Of a DNA stretch of 64,000 nt, positions 36,243 to 48,310 are shown one piece after another; position 1 is the stretch's first letter; each line of letters opens with the position of its first letter. The notes under the pieces were generated by a model that saw only the letters and a program-made list of their open reading frames with translations, was not told the origin of the DNA and did not search any database. This DNA is from Priapulus caudatus (Eukaryota > Priapulida > Priapulimorpha > Priapulimorphida > Priapulidae), in contig NW_014577127.1 of NCBI RefSeq assembly GCF_000485595.1, forward strand, positions 325,537 through 389,536, given 5' to 3'. A program made the translations under genes and the position numbers.

Positions 36243-39200
36243 ATGTCATACCGGCGTGGAATTCACTCGGTTCCATTGTCCTGCTTACTCGGAGGACTAT
36301 CTGTCGTGTTCCTTCTGGGGAACATCTACCTCCTGAAGTCGGTGTTGGATAGCAGGCACACCCAATACGACAGTGTTTTGAATGAACGCGATCAGCGGAC
36401 GAACATAATGAAACAGTCACTAGACGTTCGACTGAGTCAGCGGGCGGACATTTTTTATTTGGCTGGAAGCGAATGGCGTCTACGCGATCACGTCAGCTAT
36501 TTTGCTGACCACGAAGCGAAGCTTAGGCGGCTAATGGACGACACGAACGACTCTCATACTAGCCGCGTTTACGTGCCTTTCCGCCATTTAAGAAACATTT
36601 CACTTGCCAGTATTATAGATCTGCCACACGCTCTTCGCTCGAATCTAAAGTTAGATTTGAAATGCGATGATATCGGAGACATCACTGACATGTCGTTTAT
36701 TGCTGCTGGCTGGACGAAAGCTGTCTATCGCGGCAATCATAACGGTAGAGCAGTGGCGGTCAAGATCGTGGACTTCGGCGGTCATGATATAGTGACATGT
36801 CAGCAGGAGATGCACGAATCACTAGAAGAGTGTTACGGAAAATCAGCTGCTAAGATTATTAAGGAGATTGCTCTACTACGCAGCCTGATTCACACAAATA
36901 TTCTAAAGGTACTTATTTTAATTATCGTGTAGACCCACGCACATGCAATGTTCGATGAATAACAATTAATGTGGCATTGTCATGAATGTAATACTGTTAG
37001 TAGGTGTCGCCGACGTGCGACCTGCTTTGATGCAGTTTTTCGCCGATGATCCTCATTAAATGACATTATATATATATAGGAAATATATTTAGTGGTCGAG
37101 TACGATTAAGTCTCATTCGATTCAATGATTAATGTGTTTTTAATTAGACAACCCACTCGCTCTGTCGCAAGACAGTGCACGCCCCTCCCATCGGTACTCG
37201 TTACCATGCCTTGAGTAAAACCATAAACCTGCCTAACAAGCTTTACAGTTGGCTGACAGAACCGCCTCGCTCATTACGGCAGTATTGTCAGCTAGTTGTT
37301 AAACACCCACGCCGCCGGGGCTGAGTCCAAAATCGGAACCACATGTACAAACAGTAGCACTTGCTGCACCCGTGTCTGTTTGCTCGGTGAGTTGTATGTA
37401 AGACATGTGTATTGACCCTCTCCAACGATTGCGTCGGGTGAACACTCATTGTACATTTTACATTTTAAATTAGACGTTGGCACCGCCACACTCTGCACAG
37501 GGACTGGGAGGGGAGGGTTGCGTATCACCTGGGCAGTTTGCATCCGAAGCATAAAACCTATATGAGTTTATGCGTAGGCTAATTGGATCGTAGTACGGAA
37601 ATATATGTTAAAATTGTTTTAGTCTGGGCGGACCTTCACATTTATCAGTTTGTAAAAACTTACGACCAGTGCACTACATGTTCCTCATACTCCCACAATC
37701 TCTGTTCCCCCACAATCGCAAATACTCTCATATATTATACGTATCCGTTATGTCCTGTTATACGCACTATATTTTGTTCATTTTTGCGCAGCTAAATTTC
37801 GATGTGGTAATGCCGACATGTTATGCCTTTCTCCTTCATGTCTTTCGCATACGAAGCGGGTGCATGTGGGAAAGGCATTGCTGCTAAATGCACGTACATG
37901 CAGGCGGGCTGTTATGTAGCTTGCATGTACGCGTGCTGACAGTTCCAGATGATTTACGGCGTGATAAACCTGTCAGACTCCCGTCTGCGCGTTCACAGGC
38001 GCTACTGTACGCCTCGTAAAGTGCAGCATAACTACGCGGAGCTATAACTACACCAGATCACTTAGTACCAATTTACAGACGGTCGTAAACCAAGGTGTTT
38101 AGTGGCAGTGATTTCATCATGATTTTAATAATATCTGCGTAATATAAACTCAGCTTTGTATCGTAGTCTGGACTGCCACTAGCACTAGCTGTACCTGCTA
38201 TATAACCTTAGTAGTTTGCTGGGCAATAAAAATCATTCTGAACAAGATGGAGACCACCGATTTCTAGAATGTGCTTCCCCCTCCTCCGTATGGAAATGTT
38301 TGAGCCAATATGTATATATTATGTATACACTGGCACCCATTATCGTCTTGTCCAATATGGCCAATGCTTGCATGGTCAGTTATAGTTACATGCGTGCGTT
38401 GCTGAGCTCAATACTGATGTGATGTCTGTAGTAAGCACACAATTAGCTAAACTTAGTAGCTAAAGGCGCACACCACCAGGTAAGGTAGCCTGCTTGGTAA
38501 TAGCCTATTCTCCCTTCAACTTGTTTACAATTTCATTCCGAGAATGAAAACTGCATCTGTCCTATATTCTACCCCGCCCCTCCAGTGTTATTTCGGTTTA
38601 TTCCCGTTTCGCCATTTTCCCACTTCGCCAGTTTCCCATTTTGCTAATATTTTATGTTGCTTTCACCCCCTGCACGAAATTGATCCTTCCATTCGTAAAA
38701 GAGAGTTGTTTCTAGGGTTAGGGTTAGGGTTAGGGTTAGGGTTAGGGTTAGGGTTAGGGTTAGGGTNNNNNNNNNNNNNNNNNNNNNNNNNNNNNNNNNN
38801 NNNNNNNNNNNNNNNNNNNNNNNNNNNNNNNNNNNNNNNNNNNNNNNNNNNNNNNNNNNNNNNNNNNNNNNNNNNNNNNNNNNNNNNNNNNNNNNNNNNN
38901 NNNNNNNNNNNNNNNNNNNNNNNNNNNNNNNNNNNNNNNNNNNNNNNNNNNNNNNNNNNNNNNNNNNNNNNNNNNNNNNNNNNNNNNNNNNNNNNNNNNN
39001 NNNNNNNNNNNNNNNNNNNNNNNNNNNCCCTAACCCTAACCCTAACCCTAGCCCTAACCCTAACCCTAACCCTAACCCTAACCCTAGAAACAACTCTTTT
39101 TTAAGAATGGAAGGATCAATTTCGTGCAGGGGGTGGAAGCAACATAAAATATTGGCGAAATGGGAAACTGGCGAAGTGGGAAAATGGCGAAATGGGAAAC

Positions 39201-42200
39201 TGGCGAAGTGGGAAAATGGCGAAATGGGAAAATGGCGAAATGGGAAAATGGCGAAGTGGGAAAATGGCGAAATGGGAAACTGGCGAAATGGGAAATGGCG
39301 AAATGGGAAATGGCGAAGTGGGAAAATGGCGAAATGGGAAACTGGCGAAATGGGAAATGGCGAAATGGGAAATGGCGAAGTGGGAAAATGGCGAAACGGG
39401 AAGACACCGTTATTTCAGCTGCCACTTGTGGGCTATATATGCACCGTCTATACGGTCTAGCAGCATTGGTAATTCCTTGAAAACTCCAACAAAATATTAT
39501 GTTACTTGTCAAAAACGTACTCCAAGAAAAATCTTCTCACTTGCTCTGGTATATATTACACTCATGTGCTGTTAGAAAGCATCCCCACTGTGCATGTATA
39601 TGTGCCTTGTAATATGCAGCTAGTACAACTGTACACTGGCTCAATATGTCACTCTGTGTGCGGCTAAACTAAGTTTTTCGCTTCATTTCACTCGCAAATT
39701 GTTTATTCTCTAGGTTTACGGATACTGCATCCCAAACAATATTTTTACAAATTGGCCCAATGTGCAAGGCGTTGCCATGGTAACAGAGCTTGGGGAGCCA
39801 GTGGACATCATTAAGTTGCTGCAGATGTCATGGGAGGATAGACTGCGGGTAAGTATAATATTCCGTATAACTGCATGTAGATGTGTGGATATGTACTATA
39901 TCTGACCTATGACTGACCTATAAGAATTGTTTACAATATATTTATATGTATCACAAAATGCTATGCAATATTATTATAAAATGATACAAAGGAACATTTG
40001 TGATACATTTTTGTTGTTGCATAAACATTTTGAAATGTCAACTTATGATTGTTTGGTTCTAGGATTAGGATTTAGGTGTGTATATCTAATATATATATAG
40101 GCCTATAGCCAAGCTGTCCTAGCTATATATATGCTGAGGTTCATATAGCAATATATATATAGGGCCTACCTACATTGAATCGCCATGCAATTAATTCAAA
40201 ATCACAATGTAAATCACAAATATTATCATAATCTAGCTGATTCACATCAGAAAACTATATGCAATACTTGTTAATCAATTAAAAGTGTTATGCAGAGATC
40301 TTTTTATAATACATATATATATATATATGCATTTTGTGCTTGATTGCTAGATATGTAAATTAATTCATGATATATTATATCCTGATTATAGCAGGATGCT
40401 TTTGCTGCATTTGCACCATTACCCATATGATAGCATATATATATATACTGTACAGTGCACAATACAATTCTGTTGCATTTTTGTGTCATCTTGCAATATA
40501 TAGCATATTCTCACACTTTATTCCGTATCATGATGAAAATGCACACGCATTAGTAATCGTACATTATTATATAGGATGTTAATTCACATAGTAGCATTTT
40601 GATGGACCAATGCATATATATTCATGTTATATAATATCTTGAAATCTAAATACTAAAAGACACATTTATGTTGGGAATAACAAGTGGAATAGCGTGTAAA
40701 AATGTCAGCCAGCCATCTTGATTTGATTTGCTCATGATATATACAGGTGGCGCTCGGCATGGCACGTATCTTAGTCAAGCTTGCGCACTCATCTCATGGC
40801 TCGTTAGCGATGAACGACTTCCGACGGCAGCAGTTTGTGCTCGTTGACGGTGTACTGAAGCTGGCCGACGTCGACGATGTGACGGCGGGGGAACCGACAT
40901 GCAACGAGGAAGCTGACTGCCTACAGCGACACCCGGATACGAACCTCACACTCGGTGGCAAATGCATCAATCACTGCTGCTCCGAGTTCAATGAGCGGAG
41001 GAACATCATGAACGGCGGACGACAGTTCGTCTCGTTTTTCTTGGAACACGGCGTGCCAAGGTCACTGTTGCCACTAGTCATGAAGTTGAGCTCGATTTAC
41101 ACGAACGTGACGGGCAACACACGGCAGCTGTCAGAGGTTACTGAGACATTGGCTCACATGTACATCAACGGGTCATACTTGGATTATTCTACTCTCAAAA
41201 AGCATAGGACGTGTAAGTGCACAATAGGAGAGAACAGAGAAAAGTCACGATGTAAAACATAGTGCGTAATGAGCAGTGATTGTGTTGATTTTGTTGTCAT
41301 TTCACAACCTGGTTAATAATTTATGTAGTGCTTAAATGTAAAACACTTGGTGGCTGTTGAATTACTAGTAAGATTTAAATGTAATTGGGACAAACCTAAT
41401 AAAGATCAATATTCTGTACCTGGTTAAAATGTTACACAGTGTAATCTGAACATAAACGATTGACATGCCCATTTTAATATGTTCTTTAATGTATATTAAC
41501 AGTGTATAAAGTTATTCACGATGCGGATCTACCGGGAATGTTTGACTATCGATGCCAGCTGACACTATCAGCTAATGGATGCAGTTTCTCTGTTTTTAAC
41601 GTACGAGAAGCTGAGGAGGTGTGTTCCGCTGACACATACTGTAAGGCATTCATCTTGGCAAAAGAGAAAACATGGACAGGTATGTAACGGTAATAGGCAA
41701 ACAGCCAAAAAACTCTATAACACCTTCTTTTGGGAATCGTTTGGATTCTTTCGGAATGTGAAAATGTATTTTGGCACTATAAGTGTGTCTTTTGTTTGCT
41801 TCTTTGTTTGTGCCGGGCCCGGTAGCAAGCATGTGCCTTAGTAATGGAAAGATTTTATCATTACTAAAAATGTACAACCACCATATGAACAGAGTGCTTC
41901 ATAAAGGTTACTGTCTGTTTAAAACTATCATCAAAACTAGCATTCTAGGTGTTTCTATTTCAACCACAGATTTGCCCTAACATTTCATGCAAAAGATATA
42001 ATCACAGATGCGTTATATAGATGGCTATAGCACAGTTAGGGGAGATATCGTACAAGTTAGGACAGAATTGGCTCATTATAATGCATTTTAGGAAGAACAA
42101 TTGTCCACTTAAAGAACAACTTCACAACACCAGTGAGAACGACGGGATCACTGATATATGTCAAGCCTCAGCCAGGTTGATACTGATAGCCTTCAGCCAG

Positions 42201-42329
42201 GGAACATATAGCAAGATTACAGAGATGTCTTCCATAAAATGCCTCTCCAGCACTAGAAGATCACAGCAGCAACTGCTCCGTGAAGTGACTCGATCCACAT
42301 CGGCAGCGAGCACTGAGATAATATGCTAG
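36243..42329 (+). CDS. pkdcc: PKDCC/VLK-like secretory-pathway protein kinase
   Basis: Firm exons are 36243-36908, 39714-39848, 40747-41212 and 41503-41679, all GT-AG and in frame (481 codons). The last exon is tentative (42061-42329, TAG stop). The ATG at 36243 is the first in frame and is followed by a hydrophobic signal-anchor (about residues 9-28). The kinase core shows a degenerate glycine loop (GWTKAVYRG), the lysine motif AVAVKIVD, and KEIALLRSLIHTNIL. The catalytic region is NDFRRQQFVLVDG, and DVDD replaces DFG, as in PKDCC. The C-terminus keeps FDYRC, CSFSVFN, Cys-rich spacing and TWTG. N-glycosylation sequons are frequent. Vertebrate PKDCC (about 490 aa) is a secreted tyrosine kinase acting on matrix and lumenal proteins. 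DIPK/FAM69 relatives are a less likely alternative. Confidence 0.9.
38583..39418. repeat. Palindrome with TTAGGG/CCCTAA arrays around an N gap
   Basis: The left arm (38583-38766) ends in (TTAGGG)n. A run of 261 Ns (38767-39027) follows, then (CCCTAA)n and a right arm (39086-39418) that is the reverse complement of the left (shared CAATTTCGTGCAGGGGGTG). The right arm has extra copies of a minisatellite GGCGAAATGGGAAAAT. Lies in pkdcc intron 1. Confidence 0.9.
39150..39402. repeat. GGCGAAATGGGAAA(A)T minisatellite
   Basis: About 16 tandem units of 14-16 bp, alternating GAAATGGGAAA and GAAGTGGGAAA forms. The left arm holds only about three units, so the array expanded on one side only. Confidence 0.9.
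39849..40746. other. pkdcc intron 2, TA-rich
   Basis: AT-rich with several (TA)n/ATATAT runs near 40090, 40150, 40310 and 40430. No element ends recognised. Confidence 0.6.
42061..42329 (+). CDS. Tentative last coding exon of pkdcc
   Basis: After the donor at 41680 the frame needs two bases to finish a Gly codon. AG at 42059-42060 followed by GA does this and opens an 88-residue frame to TAG at 42327. The joint reads TWTG then QNWLIIMHF, which loosely resembles the hydrophobic end of vertebrate PKDCC. The acceptor has a poor pyrimidine tract, and the predicted tail is much longer than the roughly 25 residues of vertebrate proteins. A weaker alternative acceptor at about 41948 would give a 10-residue tail ending in TAA. 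Confidence 0.35.
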
Positions 42330-42985
42330 TGTACCATGCCATCATGCATCATACTAGCTCCACAGTATCCCATTCAATCAAGCTATTATGTCAGCTTGCT
42401 AGTATATCATGTCATCATGCACGCAATAGGCCCACTTGACAGTGTGCCGTACTAGCCACACGTTAACGTTCTGTCATGAAATATGCCAGCTAGACAGTAT
42501 TCAATGCTACCCAGTTGCATGATGGCATGCCATTTGAACGACTGCCATCACCTGTCAGCCTGACAGGTGACACGTTGTGAAGTCTGTGAGTGTCCTATGC
42601 TGTCAGATGACATGTCAGCATGAGCCATGTGCCTTTATATATCGCCACATGACAGATGTTATAGCATATGTTAGTGGCCTCACGCGCCTTTCTGCACGCG
42701 TCAGCATTCTAGTGGCCATGCTGTCATGCAACATGACAGCTTCCCCGCATACGTTACCATAGAGCATGCAGCATGTACCCAGCTTGCCCATTTTCCATGC
42801 TGCCCAACATTCCAGCTGGCCAGTATTCCATGCCATCCAGCTACACGACAGCTTGCCATTGTCCAGTGCCACGTGCCTGTATGTCATGCAGTACGTGTGC
42901 CGGTGTTCTATACCATCGTATGACATGCCAACATGCCCGTGTTCCATGCAATCATGCGGCGTACTAGCTTAGCAGTGTGCCATAT
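42330..42985. repeat. Degenerate ATGCCA/CAGC minisatellite
   Basis: Irregular units of about 25-40 bp built from CATGCCATCATGC, CCAGCTTGCCAGTGTTCC and GACATGTCAGCATG. The longer frames here (for example 42766-42972) follow the repeat and are not taken as genes. Confidence 0.65.
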
Positions 42986-45380
42986 GCCGTGATACGTGAT
43001 AATCAGAACCAACATGTTTCTACATTATATCATTGATTCTCGTGTAATGTTGCCCCGGTGAGCATTCTTTTGTAATATCGTAATACCCCGCGTTAATTAT
43101 GATAACTCGGGTTACATAAATTCGTTCATACATGACTATAATTATAGTAGATTCTGACCACTATATATTCGGTATACAACAGTTCGCCTATACATAGTTT
43201 GTAAGTTATGATCACTAAACTCGGGATACGAAACGGAAATTCACTCATAACTTCTTGGTCTAGAGCCGGAAGCACCAAAACATCACAATGATAGTCATAT
43301 ATGACCGCGAACCAGTTGATAATAGCCGCATTTCCTCTCCGTCCCAGTAATTTTTCTTTTCAGCTTCCTTAATTTCTCCCTCAGTATTATCGTGGTACGT
43401 ACTGTATTATACTTTATTATGAAATAATAATTAAATGTATGCGTTTATAATTTGTACTTGGATTCATAATTGTCAGTTCAGTGCTTCTGTTCGCTAAGCG
43501 ATTTTCTGTAAGATCACATCTCCCGTATATTATAATGGAAGCCAGCATGAAAACCTGATTTACGTTACAAAATTTCGCACGACATACGGTTTTACGTACT
43601 TACGTAATGCAAGGCACTATACTGCATATAATGCTGACAAGATTTGTTGGTGAGTTTGTGGTTGTTCAGTTCTTATAGTGAATATATATATATGCTGTTT
43701 GCTGTCACCGTACGTGGCACGTACCATGGCGCTGTACTACGTTATGAGAATGACCTCTAGTGCTGCATGCGTGGTGGCCCAAATGGCCATTATAAAGTCT
43801 TCACGAAAGGCTGGGGAGATTATTATCACCAACTCTTGTGTTTTTTCTCTGGTGGCCCGGGGTATTATAACCGGTGATCGTTATGATAGCTACATCTGAG
43901 CCACCATACTGCAGCGCCTTAATTGGCACAGAGTAAAAGTGATACGTACTCTGCAAGAGGTTCCTTTTGCCACACTGCCTATCTTCCCATCACATGACAA
44001 CAATCCTACGCTTTTGTATATAAATGTTTTAGATGCCTGTCTTGATGTGTTGCTATGAAACGGGAATCAGTTGTACTTCATTGCCTCTATGCAGAGATGG
44101 CGCTGTGTTCATGGATTTCTGTAGCTAGTCATTTGTATAGATTTACGATAATAAAACAAACTATGTATATTCTTATAAAGAGTGTCGCAGTTTGGACGTT
44201 TAATTTCTCTAATAATTAAGGCTAGTATAACAGCATGAAAACCAAGATTTAATGAGATAATGACATCATAATGTTATCCGACAAAGTATCTCCCAACTCG
44301 CGAGAAAAATCGTACGTACGTGTTGACTGAAGCCCATTTTTTATCAATGGTTGAACCAGTACATAAATGTAATCGCGTAATACGTAATTGTGTTTTTCAC
44401 TCAGCAAGTAAAGTTCGCAAAAACATCATCGCTACCTTCCTCTTCCTTCTCCATTCAATCATTTACCTGTCAGGCCCCTACCCCCACCACGCGTCTTTTC
44501 TTGATTTCTTCTCAAAAATATTCCCGAGCATGTGTTCTTTACTTATATTGTATAATCCCATAATAATATATCAGCAGAACCACAGAATATATATTTTGCA
44601 GACATTGGGCATGTGTAAAAAGAAAGAATAGAAAAATGTATAAAACTTGGTTTCTTGTAACTATGAACGCGACTGACACCTCCTCTACCGGCCTCTCCAT
44701 CCTCCTTCTCCTCTACCGGCCTCTCCATCCTCTTTCTCGTCTACCGCCTCGCCGCTTGTTATAACCGTTTCTTAAACTACCCTTTCCCACACTAATCGTG
44801 AGTAACCATGTTCTCTAATGTATAAATTCAACAAATTAATTATTGTTTATAGCAGATACAGCTAGGGCATGCGGGCTCACATATCGTGTTTCGATATAGG
44901 CTATATATATGCCACTATTTAGGAAAATTGGGAGAAAGGAGCGGGACATCTTATAATCATTAAACAGACATTGCGATAGATATACTTAGCTATAAAAACA
45001 TTTACATATATATATATATATATGCAAATAGCTTCTCATAAGTATATATATATATATATTCTCGCTTTTAAATGTATAAATTCAACAGAATATCACAATT
45101 TCTGCAATAGTAATAACTACGTATTTACTTTATACTAGCAAATACTCGTGCTCCGCACGGAGTTGAATGTTTGGCCAGTCGACTATGGCATATTGTAAAC
45201 CGGTAAATATTTGCGGCTGTTTTTTTTGTGGTTCTGGAAAGATCTAAATTTTACCCTTTTTAAATTTGCAGACATGAAGACATCCTTTCAGTTTACTCCA
45301 TAAAAACAGCAAAATTTAAACAGGGTTATATATATATATATTGGCGTCGTCGGCAATGGCGGCTGGGTAGTGTGTGTGCA
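42986..45380. other. No gene recognised; repeat ends
   Basis: Mostly AT-rich. Contains CTACCGGCCTCTCCATCCT repeated twice (44685-44735), (TA)n runs near 45010-45060, and a GCAAATACTCGTGCTCCGCAC motif (45137) typical of a dispersed invertebrate repeat end. Frame 44320-44631 has no recognisable motif. Confidence 0.5.
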
Positions 45381-45381
45381 T

Positions 45382-45531
45382 AGAGCATTTACACGGAATT
45401 TACAGGAAACTGTCGGCAATAATAGGTGAAAGAGAGTATAGAAACATTAAGAATTTTGTAGTAGGCCTACTAGTATTAGATATCGTATTTATTTAGCATT
45501 ATATTTTATTGAAACGCTTCAAGTGCCTGTG
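45382..45531. mobile_element. CACAGGCACTTG-family, right half
   Basis: Right arm ending AAGCGTTTCA (reverse) and AAGTGCCTGTG at 45531. It contains AATAGGTGAAAGAGAGTA, as in other copies. No partner left arm was seen upstream. Confidence 0.7.
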
Positions 45532-46244
45532 GTTGCACCGGCCGAGCACGTGGCGGACAGGAGGTGGGAGGGTGCGACGCTCGTGCATATACTGGACCAA
45601 GGGGGTTGCCGGCGTACGTCACCCGTACACGTTTCAAGCGAGGGGGGTGACAACACCCAGGCACCTGAGGCACGTGAGAGGGCGGCACTGCCAGGATCCT
45701 ACGTCACCGCAGGGTTCTATATAAGCAGCCAAGATTCAACGGTAAAACTAGTCGGTCTTCGGACGGCCACGAACGCACGAGTCAACTAGCCGGTCTTCGG
45801 ACGGATACGAACGAACGCGCTCGAGGGAGCGGACGATTGCGCTCGAGGGAGCGAACGATCGCGCTCGAGAAAGCGCACACACACCGTCGGAGGGAGAGCC
45901 ACACACGAGCAGGACGCCGCTCGAGAAGGTATATCTTATAATAAGGGAGGGGCCCGGAGCTATAGCCTACCCCGGACAAGGAGACACGCTGCCATCCCAC
46001 GAACTCGCGCCGAGTCGCGGCAGCAGTGCTGCAGCACACGACGGGGAGAGACGGACGAGGAGCGGCGCCAGGGGCTACAATATTAACCCGTAGAATAGCT
46101 AATAGTTAAGCGAAACGTGTAATAACCTCTTTTGTCGCTCTTTCCGACTACCATCACACGTCTTTTCCCTCTGCTCACTCTGCCGGACTATTCGCACCTC
46201 TGCTATCTGCCGCTCCATCCGACTTTCCCACACGCCCGCTCTCT
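45532..46244. other. GC-rich, promoter-like segment between two half elements
   Basis: GC-rich in contrast to its neighbours. TCTATATAAGCAG (45718-45730) looks like a TATA box. Downstream, GTCGGTCTTCGGACGG and GCCGGTCTTCGGACGG form a tandem pair, and GCGCTCGAG(G/A)(G/A)AGCG is repeated three times (45818-45875). No convincing frame. Could be an LTR or a non-coding promoter. Confidence 0.45.
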
Positions 46245-46395
46245 CACAGGCACTTGGAACGTTTCAATAAAAAAGATATGGTAAATAAACACGAAATGTA
46301 TTTACTACCAAACTTTTCTCTACTCTCTTTCACCTATTATTGCCGATAATTTCCTGTAAATGCCGTTCAAATGCTCCTCTACAACACACAAACAA
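46245..46395. mobile_element. CACAGGCACTTG-family, left half
   Basis: Starts CACAGGCACTTGGAACGTTTC, continues with TTCACCTATTATTGCCGATA, and ends near 46395 without a right partner. Confidence 0.7.
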
Positions 46396-46556
46396 GTCTG
46401 CCTAATATTTTCACACCTATACACGGCTGCTCTCTATTACCGCTCTTCCCGGCTCCCTGGCGCTCGCGCACATCGTAATCATGGCCTGTCCCACGCATTC
46501 TTGTCTCTAACGTAAACATTACATTTTAACGTAACACAACACTACACATTATTACA

Positions 46557-46750
46557 TATTACCAGAAGTAGATAATAGGGATAAATTCCCTATTGTCTAC
46601 TTCTGATATTACTAAGCGCACGTTGAAACAATAGTTTAAATATATGACCCCCAGACTCACTATTGAGTCAAGCTAACTATTAGACGTGTGTTCTTATTAA
46701 TCAGGAGTGAATAATAATAGATTATTAATTAATCTATTATTATCACTACT
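46557..46750. repeat. Two short perfect-type hairpins
   Basis: AGAAGTAGATAATAGGGA pairs with TCCCTATTGTCTACTTCT (46565-46605). AGTGAATAATAATAGATT pairs with AATCTATTATTATCACT (46706-46747). Both have loops under 10 nt. The surrounding 46400-47390 has no gene. Confidence 0.7.
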
Positions 46751-47394
46751 GATGTAATGTAATGTCCTCATTCCAGGCAACGCTGGGCGAAATTATATAC
46801 ATTTTTCTTTGCCGTTGGTCGGCGCTAGTGTCGGGCGTGAGAAAGAATATGTATGGGCATTAAATGGGAATTACGCACATGTATAGTGCGCACATGAACT
46901 ACGTACTTAGATATGAGGAATGTTAATCCTAATGACTCACTTCTTTGATTATAAGGTGCTAATTCATCACAAGTTCACAACGCCCTTAAAACGTGTGATA
47001 GATTATGCGGGCAGGCGTATTTGTGCGCCTGCCTACTACTGTATATCTGCTAAAATATATCAATAATAATAATATATAATGACTATTTAATAATAACATC
47101 TACTATATATAATAGTAATAGTATAATAGTAATCATATGTTTTAAAGTGCGAATAAATATCCCTTAGTTATCCAAAACCTATAGTTCTACTGTTTCTACT
47201 AGTTCTACTAGGTTCTACTAGTTCCCACTGGCTCTCACTTTCCAGTTGCCATGCACTTACTTCCACTTTTCCTTTTCTCGCTACGTCGAGTAAAATAAGT
47301 ACGCCTTTCTTTGCCGTTGGTCGGCGCTAGTGTCCTGCACAAGTTAGAGCTAGTTAGAGTCCCTTTTAATAGACCATTCTTCATTACCACGCGC

Positions 47395-47700
47395 GTACCC
47401 GCATACGTACCCGCGTGGGTGTACGTGCGTGTACCCGCGTGTACGTGCGTGTATGTGCGTGTACGTGCGTGTACCCGCGTGTACGTGCGTGTACCCGCGT
47501 GTACGTGCGTGTATCTCCGTGTACCCGCGTGTACGTGCGTGTATCTGCGTGTACGTGCGTGTGCGTGTACCCGCGTGCGCGTGTGTATCTCTGTGTACCC
47601 GCGTGTACCCGCGTGCACGTGCGTGTGCGTGCGTGTACCTGCGTGTACGTGCGTGTACCCGCGTGTACGTGCGTGTACGTGCGTGCGCGTAATCTACGGG
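47395..47700. repeat. GTGTACGTGCGTGTACCCGC minisatellite
   Basis: Units of about 12 bp, GTGTACGTGC and GTGTACCCGC alternating, with degenerate units continuing to about 47870. Open frames on both strands are repeat artefacts. Confidence 0.93.
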
Positions 47701-48310
47701 ACGTGCTGTATCTCGGGCTGCTACGTGCTGACGTGCCGTTACCTGCGTGTACCTTGCGCGTACCGCCGTGCACTGCGGTACCTGCGTTACGTGCATGTAC
47801 CTGCGTCTTACGTGCCGTGTACCGCTGTATGTGCGTGTACGTTACATGACCCGCGTTGTACAAAGTGCGTTTACCCCTCTGTGCGTGCCTGCCTGAAGCA
47901 GCCATTGTTTAAAAATTGCCTATGCTTAGCCTCGCTTTTCGTGCGTGACCCAGGTATGAATAAAATAACGAATGTCTACTACGAGCAGCGGAAGATAGAT
48001 CGACTTGAATTTAGATGAAATATTAGAGCTTTTCCTTATACGGGTACCAAAATTTCAAATGTGATATAACTCCAGGACTCAGAGATCACTCTCTGAAATG
48101 CAGCCCCAAAACACAAAATCATGAAATTAATCTCGCTCAATGCGGTTAAGCGCAGTGTTAGAACGAGGTTAGGGTCAATATGCCAACCAACAATTAAGAA
48201 TTTTATACTGTAATGTAGGAGAGCACAAAAAAGTAAACCGAAGAAATCATCCATTTTCTGACCAAATAAGCTGTAAAATGAGTGAATGTAATAACATGTA
48301 CATTATGTAC

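Noticed and set aside
38714-39085. Ancient chromosome fusion point
   Set aside because: The array orientation fits, but the flanks are reverse complements of each other and lie inside a pkdcc intron, so a palindromic element explains it better.
38544-39104. Gly-Leu repeat frame across the N gap
   Set aside because: Translation of TTAGGG repeats joined through Ns.
45509-45789. Coding frames in the GC-rich segment
   Set aside because: Several frames are open on both strands with no motif; GC-rich composition alone explains them.
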